From assembly GCA_964016885.1 (NCBI GenBank), contig OZ024743.1, forward strand, positions 341,019,907 to 341,083,906: a stretch of DNA of 64,000 bases, in the 5' to 3' direction. Shown here one piece after another: positions 49,915 through 62,009 of this stretch. Position 1 is the first letter of the stretch. The number at the start of each line of letters is the position of its first letter. Below the pieces are notes generated by a model, which searched no databases, had not been told where the DNA came from, and worked only from the letters and a program-made list of their open reading frames with translations. Made by a program: the position numbers and the translations under genes. Source of the DNA: Eledone cirrhosa (taxonomy: Eukaryota; Mollusca; Cephalopoda; Octopoda; Eledonidae).

Positions 49915-52900
49915 ATGGCCGTACTTAGAATAGGCAGTATACATGTACGTGGCCTGTGGTCATCTTGGAAGCAGGGTCACCTGCTCAATGACCTCAGCTC
50001 ACTAAACATAGATGTGGTGGTCATCAGCGAGACCAGAATCTCCGAAGCACGAGCCTTCGCACCGATCTTCGGCGGTTACGATGTATACGCATCTCCCAGC
50101 CGTCCAGGATCGGGGGGAGGGGTTGCCGTGCTTTTTCGGAGAGGCTTGGATCTCGCCATACGGGCCATCTTCCTGGACCCAGAAGGTAAGTCGGTGGTGC
50201 TGGACGTGACCGGCAGCGAAGGCAATGCTTTCAGGCTAGTAACCATCTACGCCTCAACAGGGGCAGGACGGCCAGATATCTTCAGACGTCTAGGGACCTT
50301 TCTCGGAACGTCCCGCTCTTTAGTGTTAGTAGGGAAACTGATAAGGCGAGTGTAGGTTGTACACAATTTAAAGTAGTCGACTACACGGACCACAAATTTG
50401 TGATATGTGAAGTTGATTTAGATAGAATACATAGGCAAGGGCTCGCCTACTGGAAGCTGAACGCGTCGTTCCCAGCGCGCAAAGGTTACAGAGACCGGAT
50501 TAGCGAATTAGTTAAGCGTGCATTGTCGCGCGCGATCGTCAACAGCAGGTGGTGGTTTACCCTGAAAAGGGCTATTAGAGTAGAATCGATAAGGTTTAGC
50601 AAAGGAGTAGTGATAGAGGAAAATAGAGTAGAGCGAGAGTTAGTTAGAAAGCTAGAAGGGGCGTTTAGGACAGGCATCGCAACCGACGTGCTTGCGGCGA
50701 GATTGGCACTCAACCAGTTCTTCCACGCAAAGCATGAAGGCTACGTTGTCAGAGCTAGAACGCGTGCTCTAAGTCACGAGGGGATGAAAGCCGTTCTATG
50801 GGCCCGTGTGGTGGAGGCGCGACGTGGCAACAAGTCCACAATTCGGTTTTTGCTTGATCAAAACGGGCGCATGTTGCTCGAAACCGAGCAGATGTGTGCG
50901 GCTGTTCAACAGCACTTTGCTCAATTGTTCGGGAGTGGCGGCGGGCCGGATCGGAGTATGGACTTCGGTGCATACCTCGACGGACTGTCGCGGCTCTCGA
51001 CGACCGCAGCGCAGTGCTGCGAATAGCCGATAACAGCAGGTGATATACGGGGCGCGATGTCTGACTGCACGAGGGGTAAATCGCCAGGTTTGGATGGTCT
51101 GCCATACGAGCTTTATGCGTATATGCCAGACTTGTTCGGCCACCTCTTGGCAGATGTCTACTGCAACTGGCAGCAGAAAGGGAGCATTCCCAGTTTTGTG
51201 AGCGGTGGCACTGCTGAGAAAAGATCCGAACAAGGTGGACGTTATAGACAAATTCAGACCCATAACTCTGCTCAACGCAGAGTTTAAGATTGTGGCGAAG
51301 GTGTTAGCAAAGATATTGACGCTTGTCGTCGGTGATCTGGTGCGAGAGGCGCATATATGCGCCATCTCGGACAGATCCATCCACGACAACCTCCATCACT
51401 GCAATACATCATAGGGTGGTTAAGGAAGCTGGCACGGGTGGGGCCCTGATCAACTTGGATCAATCTAAAGCATTTCATAGGGTCGACCATTGGTACCTGG
51501 TTGCGGTCATCGAGGCGGCCGGTTTCGGGCCCGTTTTTAGGGGCTGGATCGCTGCGTTGCACAGTGACATCTGTTCGATTGTGAGGGTGAATGGTCACCT
51601 GTCGCAGCATTTCAGCACCATGCGCTCGGTCCGCCAGGGTCGCCTCCTCTCGTCCCCCATGTACGTACTGGCCATAGAGCCGTTACTACACAAATTGGAG
51701 ACGATGAGGGGGGGGGGGGGGGGTCCCACGCGAACTGGGATGCGGGGGATCTGTGTCAGCTTACGACGACGACGTCACCGCGGTGGTGTCGACCACCAAA
51801 CACGTCCAGATGCTCGGCACCGCTCTCAAGGAATACGAAGCGGTGACAAGATCAAAGATAAACCAGGAAAAGTCGGTGGGCTTGCAACTCCGCACCTGGA
51901 GAGGCAAGTCAATGCCCGCCTACCGCGACGTGGGGCGCTGGACGGAAGGACCGGTTAAATTGCGCGGGGTCTGGTTCGGTCCGGACCTCCAGATGGAGAA
52001 AAACTGGAGCGAGGTGACGAACAGGGTGGCCTCTCTCACCCAGAAATGGGCCAAGAGGAGGCTGTCTCTGAAAGGTCGGGCGGAAGTGGCGAATGCGTAC
52101 ATAGCGTCCGTCATCTGCTACAGCCTGACCGTCGTACCTTGCCCCCGCCCAACTCTGACCAAAATGGAGCGCCTTCTCTTCCGCTTTTTGTGGAAGGGAC
52201 GTGCTCCCATGGTCAGACGATCCATTTGCTGTCAACACCCGTTGCGTGGAGGACTAGGCATGTCGTGGCTGATGATGCGCAAACATGCGCTGAGGCTGCG
52301 ACATCTCTGGTGTTTCCTTGACGGTGAACAGGTGTGGTCACCGTTTGCCAGACGCGCTTTTCCCCAGCTCGTCTCCTTGACGGAGCTGCAGTCCTGGATC
52401 AGAAAAAGGCCGAGGGATAGCGCTTGGAAGCTGGAATGTCTCCAAACTCTCACCGCTCCATACCGGTTAGGCACTAATATCGGTGGAACATCCACCTCGG
52501 CGTTCTATAGAGGGCTAGTGGAGGGAAAGAGCGACGAAGTTCTCGGAGAGACCCTGGGCGTCGAAGACGATCAGCTGTTCGCTCTCTTCAAGAGAACTTT
52601 CAGACCGGGGCTTATGGACAACTTCCCGAAATCCCTGGCCTGGCAGTGCTACCGGGGAGCGTTTCCGGTTCCGGATAAGCTCTACAGGCACGGAGGCGCA
52701 GGGCGACGAAACCGTCCTGCGCGCACTCGTTCACTGCCCGAGGATTGCTGACTTGTGGAGCTGTATCGAACAACTGCTGTCGCGTGTAGGACGGATCCGG
52801 TTATCAACTGAGTCCATTGTGCAGATAGCCCCGTCATCCTCCTTTAAAGAGGAGGAAGGGCAGGCAGTTTCCATCTGCCTGGTGGCCATGGCGAAAGAGA

Positions 52901-53103
52901 TTGTGTGGTGAACAAGATTGAAAGGGTTGAAGACGGACACTTTCTCCTCCGGCCAATCCCTGATTAACTTTTTGAAGTTTCACTTGAAGAGGAAAATCAG
53001 GGCGGAGAGCCAAGTGCTGTCTTCTAGTAAGTTTGTTGAAAGGTGGGTGAAAATGGTGAGTCTGGTCCGAGTGAACGGGCCCGCTCTGAGTATACGCCTG
53101 TAG
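49915..53103 (+). pseudogene. T-b ORF2 (endonuclease + RT), broken
   Basis: Starts MAVLRIGS with SETRIS, GGGVAVLFRRGLDLAI and TGAGRPD. A deletion near 50330 removes the GDWNG to DRVF part of the endonuclease, while TDHKF remains. An in-frame TAG at 51024-51026 stands where T-a has AAG. The RT keeps GKSPGLDGLPYELY, LDQSKAFHRVDH (D-to-H in the second Asp of AFD) and SAYDDDVT (YADD changed to YDDD at 51762-51773). A poly-G run near 51712 shifts the frame. The thumb region is open to 52751, and the end is at 53103. Confidence 0.85.
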
Positions 53104-53368
53104 ACTGAGGAGTGGGAAAAGTGAGAGAAAGCGCTTGCCATGGTGGTCAGGGTGGCCGTGGTCTTTTGTTTGGTTTTTACCACGAGTGACCCTCGGAGGT
53201 TTCCCCCTTTCGTTTGAATTTTTGTTGGTTGAATTTTTTTTGGATTTCTAACCCGATTTTGTTATAACCTGTTTACACGACCAAAACCCACTTAGTATCG
53301 TCCTGTACTATTCTGTGCCGTCTCTAATATTTTTCTTCGTGTCATCCCTTCTGGCCAATAAAGAAACC

Positions 53369-53387
53369 ATTATTATTATTATTATTA
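53369..53387. repeat. (ATT)n tail of T-b
   Basis: About six ATT units between the T-b tail and a SINE fragment. Confidence 0.9.
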
Positions 53388-53440
53388 CCAGTAATACATT
53401 GGAATAATTGCTGGCCTTGTGCCAAAAGAAGAAACAATTA
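53388..53440 (+). mobile_element. OR-type SINE, 3' end only
   Basis: Only CCAGTAATACATTGG and GCTGGCCTTGTGCCAAAAG plus the CAATTA tail remain, a 5'-truncated insertion in the ATT tract. Confidence 0.85.
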
Positions 53441-53460
53441 TCATTATTATTATTATTATT
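53441..53460. repeat. (ATT)n continuous with the SINE tail
   Basis: ATT units joining the SINE end to the T-c 5' end. Confidence 0.9.
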
Positions 53461-53593
53461 GGTCTAATCGGACGTATTTTGCTCCCTCCCAGTAAGTCGC
53501 TTTATTTGCCTTTTAAAATTATTTGTTGTTAATTATTTCTTGTTGTGTAAGGGATATAAGCCCTTAGACTTTGCCCTGTGAAGGGGAAAGTAT

Positions 53594-53621
53594 AATATTT
53601 GGGCCTTTTGGCCCAAATATT
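53594..53621 (+). other. 5' UTR hairpin, 12-bp stem
   Basis: AATATTTGGGCC (53594-53605), loop TTTT, GGCCCAAATATT (53610-53621), at the same place as in T-b. Confidence 0.92.
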
Positions 53622-53916
53622 TGAACTTTTTTTACATTTTAAAAAAATTACGGAGAAAAAAAAGTATGGCTGTGTCACCCACACACACCAGCGATATGTC
53701 TGCTGTCGTGCGACAACGACGTAGAATTTGAGAGGAGCGCTACGGCGAAATTAACACAAATTGATAACAGAAACACCACCTCAAACAATGTAAACAAAGA
53801 CACCAATGATACCAAAGAGAACTCTAATTTTGAAAAAATGACACTAACAGGGACAACGAAAATACAGATAACAAAAACAAAATGACAAATGCAACAACAA
53901 TATCAACACCACTAAC

Positions 53917-55634
53917 ATGAAAACAAATAGCGACAACACCAACAGCAACAATACCAACTGCACCGAGAACAACGGTGGCAACAAAGACAACAATGATAAC
54001 AGCGCCAGTGATAACAACAACACCAACAAGAACAACGACAACGACAACAACACCCCCAACGAAAACAAGAACACTTTCGCTGCGGCAGCAGCAAAAAAGA
54101 GGCCATGCTTCAACATGGACCTCTCAAACAAAGATGAAAAGTTGGCCCAGGCATGGAAGCTCATCAAGCAAGAGCAAACCTGGGCCAACTTAACTGTCCC
54201 GGTAGAAGCTATTGAGGCAGTGGAGCGCAGAACGGTGCATTATAGATGCATCTCAGCACAAACCAAAAGGGCAGTTTTAATCCCACAAGCAGATGTCGAA
54301 GTCGCGCTGAGGTGCATCAGGGAAGACACGGAATACATAGCGAGGGGCAGACAATAGGGCACCATTTCGGTGTTGTTCAAGTCAGAAGCCCTCGCTATGA
54401 CTCCTTGCAAAACCAGCAAGGTCATAATGTACCCCTCCCACATGGGAAAAAGAACGTCTCCGCATTCCCAGAATCCCACCAGTACTTGACATGTGGTAGC
54501 TTCTGGGATGTGTGATTGTGGAGGGGATGGATACCGTCCCTATAGAAGTGACCAGAACGACCAGAGAGGACTGGTCCGGGGTTGGCCTGGAGATCCTTCT
54601 CCAGATCAGGCCGGAGAATGTGAAGACAATCCCGGACCACATCCGCCTTCAGAATGGGACAGTCATTCACATTATGACCGAAGGCAAAAGGCCGCATTGT
54701 TTTGTTTGTGGGCAAAAAACCCATTTGCGAGCCTTCTGCCCTCAGCTGTTGAAAGAGGCAAAGGGTCGAAAGGCTCCACTGCTGCCGACGCCGGGAGGAC
54801 CACAACCAACACCAGCACCGGAAAAACCACCAACAGCAACACCAATAGAAAGACCACCACCAACATTGACCACCCAGGGGGGAAACGAGGAAAGCTGTCA
54901 AATCCCCCCCCCCCCAAAAAAAATACACACACCAATAAAACCATAAACATACACACAGACACACTTACAGACACAGACCCCTCATATACCAGTAGTGAAG
55001 ATGAGGGAAAACCCAAATCCCCCGAAATACAAAAAAAAAACGAAACACAAAAAGAAAAAAAAACTCAACAAAGCACAAAATCACCCACAATAAAAAACGC
55101 AGACAACACCCACGCAAACATCTCTCCAATAACACCAACATTAACACCACCATCACCATCACAGAATCCCCCAAACGCAAACAACCTAAACAAACGAAAG
55201 AACAAATATACACACAAACATCTGAAACCACAGACACCGCACTCACAACAAACACAGACACAACCGAAACACCACCACCAAAACCATCACTACCACAGCC
55301 ACGCAAACAAATAAAATCCCACCAACAAAACATACAAAACTTCGTGCTCGTCATGAGGGCCAACAAGGAACTGATTGCCCTCGTAGCACGAAGTGAAAAT
55401 ATACAAAAAGAGGAGGAAATTTTTAAATCGAGCACATTTCTCGTGCCGGAAGATCTGGTTCTGGTGCGAATGTCGCTCGATTTATACAAATAAATACGAG
55501 ACAGCTTTCTTCGGGACGTGGGAACCCCGAACGTAAAACCCACTTCAAGACTTTTAAAGGGGTTCCCAAAAGAAACCCCACCAACTATGGAGGTCAAACA
55601 ACCCGACCTTCACAAGAGCCCGGAAGGTAAGTAA
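53917..55634 (+). pseudogene. T-c ORF1, broken
   Basis: From ATG 53917: Asn-rich low-complexity start, then a globular part to a TAG at 54355-54357 (GRQ-stop where T-a has GQKYGTV). After frameshifts, VIVEGMD leads into TREDWSGVGLEILLQ, and a perfect CX2CX4HX4C zinc knuckle (CFVCGQKTHLRAFC) lies near 54700-54741. The Pro/Thr/Lys-rich tail is interrupted by a poly-C run near 54905. The final block (FVLVMRANKELIALVARSE, VPEDLVLVRMSLD) is also found in T-d at 32550-32760, and ORF1 ends ...GK-stop. Confidence 0.78.
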
Positions 55635-55664
55635 ACCTTTCCTCTCTCTTTTTAACCTGCCAAC

Positions 55665-58600
55665 ATGGCCGTATTAAGAGTAGGATGTTTAAATGTTCGA
55701 GGCCTGGGATCGTCCTGGAAGCAGGGTCACCTGCTCAACGACCTCATGTCTCTAGAAATGGATGTAATTGCCGTCAATGAGACCAGGATTTCCGACACGC
55801 GCGCACTAACCCCCCATTTTCGATGACTATCAGATCTTTGCATCTGTTAGTCGGCCGGGAAGGGGAGGCGGGGTGGCAGTGCTGTTTAGGAAAGGCCTGG
55901 ATCTCGAGGTAAGGTCGATCTTCCGGGACCCGGACGGGAAGTTGGTAGTCTTGGACGTGAACAATAACGAAGGTGGTGCCTTTACTGTTAGCGGGGGACT
56001 GGAACGGCATCTTAGACGCACGCTGGGACTGTATGGGAGTATCCGATAGGAGCGGGGGGTGCGAAAGTTTCAAGAACCTGATCAGCCAGTTCCAACTGGC
56101 TGACAGGTACCGACTAGATTTCCCTAATGCGCCAGTGTGGACCTGGACTACCCGCATAGGGTCATCTAGATCGTATATAGACAGGATATTCATTAGGAAA
56201 ATAGACAAAAATAGTGTAAGCTGTCCACGTTTTGAAACGGTTGCCTATTCAGATCACAAGTTTGTGATCTGTATGGTCGACCTAGATAAGACGCGTAGGT
56301 TAGGACCTGGCTACTGGAAGCTAAACATGTCATTTCCGGCACGTAAGGCTTACATGGACCAGGTCAACAATTTAGTTAAGAAAAGGTTGACAAGGGGAGT
56401 CGTCAACAATAGATGGTGGGGGGCTCTCAAAAGAGAGATTAGAGCAATCTCGATAGCGTTTAGCAAAGAAGTAGCGTTAGAGTAAAAAAAGAAAGGAGGG
56501 GGAGTTGGTAGATAAGTTAGACGAGGCTATTGGTAGTGGCATTGCAACTGATGTTCTAGCGGCGAGAATGGCATTATACCATTTCTTCAATACGAAACAC
56601 GAAGTTAGCATTGTCAGAGCTAAGGCGCGTGCTCTGAGAAACGAGGGAACCAAAGCTATTCGATGGGCCCGCGTGGCAGAGGCGCAGCGTGTTAATAAAA
56701 CCACGATTCGGTCTTTGACGGACCGAGGCGGACACGAGCTGAGCGATTTCAAGCGGATGTGTGAGGCCTTTCGCCAACATTTTGCTTGGTTGTTCGGGGG
56801 AAATAGCGGGTCAGAGATGGTGGCGGACTTCAGTCCCTACCTCGATAGCTTGCCGCAACTCTCGACGGCTGACGCTAGGCGCTGCGAAAGGCCAATTACT
56901 TATGCCGAGATTCAGGATGCCCTTTTCGGCTGCATGAGGCGCAAGTAACCCGGTTTGGATGATCTACCCTACGAGCTTTACGAAAATATGCCAGACTTGT
57001 TCTCCAATCTCCTCGAAGCCCTCTACTGCAACTGGCAGCAAAACGGGAGTATTCCCAGGTCTGTGAGCCGGGGCGTAGTGACGCTGATAAGGAAAGACGA
57101 GAACAAGAGTGACACATTAGACAAGTTCAGGCCCATAACTCTGCTCAACACAGAGTTTAAGATTTTGGCCAGGGTGTTAGCGAAGAGGTTGGCGCTTGTC
57201 GTCGGGGATTTGGTTGGGGAGGCGCAAACTTGCGCAATCCCAACCAGGTCCATACACGACAACCTCCACCTAATGCGAGACATCATAGAGAGGGTAGGGT
57301 GTAAACCTGGCTTCGGTGGGGCTCTGATCAACTTATATCAATCGAAAGCATTCGATAGGGTCGACCATCGGTACCTGGAGGCTGTCCTCAAGGCGGCTGG
57401 CTTCGGCTCCGTCTTCAGGAGCTGGATCGCTGCAATGCACAGTGGCACCTGCTCGATGGTCAAAATTAATGGCCACCACTCACAACCGTTTCGAGTCTTC
57501 CGATCGGTCCGTCAAGGGTGCCCTCTCTCATCCCCTCTGTACGTATTGACTCTCGAGCCTTTACTGCGGAAGCTGGAGCTGTTGCAGGGCATCCCGCTCG
57601 AACTGCGACGCGGAAACGCTGTGTCGGCTTATGCGGACGACATCACAGTCCTGGTGTCGGACACCTCAGAAATCGAGGTGGTCGGCAACTTATTGGAGGC
57701 ATATGAAAGGTTGACGGGAGCAAAACTTAACCCGGAAAAGTCGGTGGGCTTGCAACTCGGCACCTGGAGAGGCAAGTCCATGCCGTCCAACAGCGTCGTG
57801 GGGCGTTGGACGGACGGACCGGTAAAGTTGCTCGGGGTTTGGTTCGAGCCAGACCTCCAGGTGGATAAGAATTGGGACGAGGTGACGGGCAGGGTAGCCA
57901 GTCTCACCCAGAAATGGGCTGGGATGAAGCTATCACTGAAAGGTCGGGCGGAGATGGCGAACGCGTACATCGCGTCCGTCATCTACTACCGTCTGACCGT
58001 CGTCACTTGCCCCCGTTCGTGCCTCGCCATCTTGGAGCGGCTCCTCTTCAAATTCTTGTGGAGGGGTCATGTTCAGTTGGTGAGGCGGTCCATCTGCCGC
58101 CAGCACCCTCTACGTGGAGGGCTGGGCATGCCGTGGCTAATGATGCGCATGCACGCGCTGAGGCCACGGCATCTCCAGATATTCTGCCTAAACGGTGAAC
58201 AGGTGTGGTCGCCGTTTATCAGACAGGCCTTTCCGCAGCTCGTTTCTTTGACTGAGCTGCAGTCCTGGGTCAAGAAGTGACCGAGACTGGGTGACTGGCA
58301 TCTGGAATGTTGCCAGGCACTCACTGCCCTCTACCAGGTGGGCAATGCGGTCAGTGGAACTTCCACTCTCGAGTTCTATAGAGGATTTGAGGTGGGAAAG
58401 TGCGAAGACGCACTCGGAGAGGCTCTGGGAGTCAACGATGTCGAACTAAGCAGTCTGTACTGGAGGACTTTCGAGCCGGGGACGATGGATAATTTCCAAA
58501 AATCCCTCGCTTGGCAGTGCTACTGGGGGGCACTGCCGGTTCGAGATAAACTCTACAGGCACGGAAGTGCTGTCAGACGGACCTGCCCGAGATGCGCGCA

Positions 58601-58988
58601 GAGCGATGAAACCGTTCTGCACGCACTCGTCCAGTGTCCGTGCATTACTGACTTGAACGGCTGTTGTCGCGTGTAGAACGGATCCGGCTATCGGCTGAGT
58701 CCATAGTGAAGATCGACTCGCCGCCTTCTTTTTGCCAGGAAGGGCAGGAAATTTTCCTCTCTCTGGTGGCAGTAGCGAAAGAGGTTGTATGGTGGACGAG
58801 GTTGAAAGGACTTAAGACAGAGACTTTTCTCTTCGGCCAATCACCTCATCAACTTTTTCAAGTTTCACTTGGAAAGGAAGGTGAGGGTGGAGAGAGAAAT
58901 GCTTCCCCCCAGTACATTTGCTGAAAGGTGGGTGAATGTGGCGAGAATGGCGCGTGTGAGTGGGCCTACTCTGGTCATGCGGCTGTAG
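55665..58988 (+). pseudogene. T-c ORF2 (endonuclease + RT), broken but RT core open
   Basis: Starts MAVLRVGCLNVRGLG. A 1-base insertion near 55808 and an 89-bp loss near 55980 damage the endonuclease; GDWNGILDARWD, RSYIDRIF and SDHKF remain. A frameshift lies near 56483 and TAA (Ser-to-stop) at 56946-56948. From 56955 to 58280 one frame carries FRPITLLNTEFK, LYQSKAFDRVDH, RQGCPLSSPLYVL, SAYADDITVLV (YADD at 57630-57641) and the thumb; motif A reads LYQSK where T-a and T-b have LDQSK, so the first catalytic Asp is Tyr. TGA at 58278-58280 replaces an Arg codon. The finger CPRCAQSDETVLHALVQC is intact. Confidence 0.87.
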
Positions 58989-59244
58989 GTAGGTAAATTT
59001 GAGGAGGAGGAGAGGGGTGCCCTTCCAGGGTGCTCTCGAAGCGTCAGGTCGTTCAGGATTGGTGGGGTACCTGAGCGAACCCTGGGTTGTCATCCCCCCC
59101 TATTGGGGAATTTTTTCTTGTAATTTTATTGTTACTTTGTTATTGTTATTCATATTGTTTACTCAATTTTTCTGTAAAACCCCACTGTCGCAGTCTTTTG
59201 TATTGTTCCCTATATGTCGGCCCTTGTGGCCAATAAATGAAATC

Positions 59245-59267
59245 ATTATTATTATTATTATTATTAT
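59245..59267. repeat. (ATT)n tail of T-c
   Basis: About seven ATT units between T-c and the following SINE. Confidence 0.92.
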
Positions 59268-59440
59268 CGGTAGAGGATCGGACGCCATGCTTTGTAGCAC
59301 AGTTATGTCCCTTTATGGACTGAGTTCAAACCCCGCCGAGGTAAACTTTGCCTTTCATCCTTACGGGGTCGATAAAATAAAGTACCAGTAATGTACTGGG
59401 ATAATTGCTGGCCTTGTGCCAAAAAGCAGAAACAATTATT
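59268..59440 (+). mobile_element. OR-type cephalopod SINE, slightly 5'-truncated
   Basis: Begins at TCGGTAGAGGATCGG. The B box GAGTTCAAACCCC, GCCTTTCATCCTTACGG and GGCCTTGTGCCAAAAAG are present, and the AACAATT tail flows into ATT units. Confidence 0.88.
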
Positions 59441-59458
59441 ATTATTATTATTATTATA
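59437..59458. repeat. (ATT)n at the right edge of the LINE cluster
   Basis: ATT units continuing the SINE tail. Confidence 0.9.
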
Positions 59459-59462
59459 ATAT

Positions 59463-59755
59463 ATACTTGGAGGCTCATGCCCTAGTGGTAAGGGCGTTAG
59501 CCTTGCGATCATAATGTGGTAGGTTCGATTTCTGGGTTGCGTTTTGTGTTCTTGAGCAAAACACTTCATTTCACGTGGCTTCAGTATACTCAGCTGAAAA
59601 TAAGTACCAGCAATAGCTGGAGGTTTAACCCGGTGGTGGACTGGCGTCCTGTCCTAGGGGAAATCTTGTACTCTCATTCTATTCACGCTATGAAACCGGG
59701 ATAAGCACCGCCCAAAGGAGCCTTCTGGCTTAAGACGGATTGTAAATTTTATAAG

Positions 59756-59757
<2 letters not shown>
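59463..59757 (+). mobile_element. Second type of tRNA-derived SINE
   Basis: The head CTAGTGGTAAGGGCG (A-box-like) and GGTTCGATTTC (B-box-like) are followed by a non-tRNA body with TTGAGCAAAACACTTCA, GAAAATAAGTACCAGC and GAGCCTTCTGGCTTAAG, ending in TA repeats. The body with TTGAGCAAxxCACTT is seen in several animal SINE families; the cephalopod Ceph-type core is a possibility I cannot test. Confidence 0.6.

Positions 59758-59793
<36 letters not shown>
59758..59793. repeat. (TA)n microsatellite
   Basis: About 17 TA units at the SINE 3' side. Confidence 0.95.
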
Positions 59794-59795
<2 letters not shown>

Positions 59796-59884
59796 CAGTC
59801 CGTCGTCATTCTTGCATGGCAGTATCAGAAATGAACTCAATTTCTTCCACTAAACATTATGTTTACTCTTAATCGACGTATATC

Positions 59885-60215
59885 TTGACTTCATCAAACA
59901 ACTATGAGTAAAGTATTTCCCTTGGGAAACAAATGTTCTTCATTATATAAGACCGGCTCATGTTTTGTTGCACCGTTAGCTCTTCCATGCAGCCTGCAGC
60001 ATTACTATTGATTGATTTGAGAATTTCTTTGACCCTAAATGGAATCTCTGCATGACTAACAACTGTGAGTAAAGTATTTCTCTTGGGAAACAAATTTTCC
60101 GCATTATATAAAACCGGCTTATGTTTTGTTGCATCGTTAGCTCTTCCATGCATCCTGCAGTATTGCTATTGATTAATTTGATAATATCGTCGGCAGTAAA
60201 TCGAATCTCTGCACG
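59885..60215. repeat. Diverged tandem duplication, unit of about 161 bp
   Basis: ACTATGAGTAAAGTATTTCC (from 59901) and ACTGTGAGTAAAGTATTTCT (from 60062) each begin a segment with TTGGGAAACAAAT, CATTATATAA, GACCGGCT/AACCGGCT, ATGTTTTGTTGCA and GTTAGCTCTTCCATGCA. On the minus strand one frame stays open across both units (59902-60153), but I do not recognise the peptide. Confidence 0.75.
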
Positions 60216-61955
60216 ACTCGTTTCACAACATTAAAGTGTACAGAACATGAGTTTATCTGAGTGGCCTAATCTTTTATGCCACTGTACGAAGATTATCATA
60301 TTAATGGAATTTCCCGGACTTCCTGATCGTTGATGGTGCTATCAAATTTCCAATGAGGTTATACATCACTAGCCTCGTATGAGTTCAGCAGCATCACCTA
60401 GTGGTGACATCTAATGAATCTATTTTTCCCAAGTTCCTCATACCATCAACGCCAACACGTCATTTTGGCCAACCAAATATCTTCCTTTAATATAAAATTG
60501 GTATGATACGTCAAATTTTTCAAAGAGATTTTCTTCTTTCGTCATACATTTGTACATTGAGAAATAATTGGGCATTTTCTGTAAAGCAGTCGACCATCTT
60601 TTATTTACCTGTTTGGAACATTGTTAATGCATCAACTGACCTCAGTTGATTAGCATACATCTTCAGTGAAATCAGCAGCAGCAGTATGAAGCGCGACCAT
60701 TTTGTTTCTTCCACTACTTGAATGTTACGATGTTGCAGTTTCCTGATGGTTTCTTTGAATTCAGCGAGATGACTGAGTGTTGAAGGCATTTCAGGCAAGC
60801 CTGATTGTTCAGCTCTAACTGTGAAGTAAATGTAATATCCTCGAACCGGCTTTGATATTTACTCGTTAGTTTATCAAACACAGCTGTCGTAATATCATCA
60901 ATGCGGCGTTTGATATTGTTTTCTTTTGATTCCTGACACTATTTATATATCTCAGAATAGCCTTTATTTCCTGTTCACCAACTTCAATGAAGTTCAGAGG
61001 ACTGTGACTGTCATCTTTGGAGACTACTGTGATACATATTTTTGATCGAAGCGATTGTTGATCTGTGCAGAGTTCGTTTGATATATACATGACCTCTCTC
61101 CTGCTGTCCAGTTATAATATCTAGAAAATGCAAATAATTTTAGGGCCGATGCATTCAGGTCATTGTTCTTTTTTTCAATCTTATTTGGTTGTAGTTAAAT
61201 AAGATGTTTATTTTCACATTATCAATTCATTGTCAGATTGTAATTATTTGTGCGTGCATTTATAAATTATATGCGTTTATAGATTATGTGTTTGTTTGTG
61301 TATGTGTATGTCTTTACGTATGTGTCTGAATATGAGCGGGTATGTGTTGAAGTGTGTGTGTGTGTGTATGTGCGCGTGTGTGTGCGCGGCTGTGTCTGTG
61401 TGATTATATGCCTCTGATGAATATAACAGGTTTGAGATGATATGCCACCCAAAAGGTTACCGAAAACATGCAGGTATGTCAAGCTCAATATTTAGTGCTT
61501 ATATATATACATATATATATGATGTTGCAGAAGTGCAATGAAAGAATTTTGTTAGACTATATATGTGTTTATATCTATATGATATCTGTATTTTTGACCG
61601 TTGGTCAGTTAATGATAAACATTGAGCACCAAATGAATTAACTGTGGAGATATAAAAGATACAGAAGCGAAAACCAAACAAACAGTGAGTGTGTTCTGTT
61701 ATTATTTCTGGCAATATTATTACAACAATATGACCCTCCGCAAGTATAACAATATATATATATGCCCACAGGCCGACCATTGCTCTGCGAAATAGGTTTT
61801 ACTTCGAGATATATATCGACATTAGAGGTAGATAATATATTTTTTGTACATCTCAGAGGAAAAATATTTTAACTTATGTAATTTCTTATTTTTTATGAAA
61901 ACTAATTTCCAACAAGTACATATATGCATATAGACTAACATCCAGTGATGTATTC

Positions 61956-61958
<3 letters not shown>
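60216..61958. other. Intergenic; possibly a decayed ORF on the minus strand
   Basis: Short minus-strand frames at 60601-60798 and 60866-61090 have a balanced, gene-like amino-acid mix and lie in line with the duplicated unit to the left, which hints at one degraded coding sequence. I cannot name a family. A GT-rich run lies at about 61290-61400. Confidence 0.3.

Positions 61959-62003
<45 letters not shown>
61959..62003. repeat. (TA)n microsatellite
   Basis: About 22 TA units. Confidence 0.95.

Positions 62004-62009
<6 letters not shown>

Larger units (their letters stand above)
47750..53369 (+). mobile_element. Tx1-like LINE copy T-b, full-length extent, decayed
   Basis: Starts GGTCTGTTCGGACG after ATT units and ends CCAATAAAGAAACC before ATT. 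The same start (GGTCTAATCGGACG, also after ATT) in the next copy supports a true 5' end. The 5' UTR has a perfect 13-bp-stem hairpin at 47878-47907. ORF1 and ORF2 are both broken. The 3' UTR is 53104-53369. Confidence 0.88.
53461..59244 (+). mobile_element. Tx1-like LINE copy T-c, full-length extent, decayed
   Basis: A second T subfamily, shared with T-d. The 5' UTR (53461-53916) matches T-b in order, including a hairpin at 53594-53621. The 3' UTR ends GGCCAATAAATGAAATC plus ATT. Both ORFs are broken, but it holds the longest uninterrupted RT frame among T copies. Confidence 0.88.
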
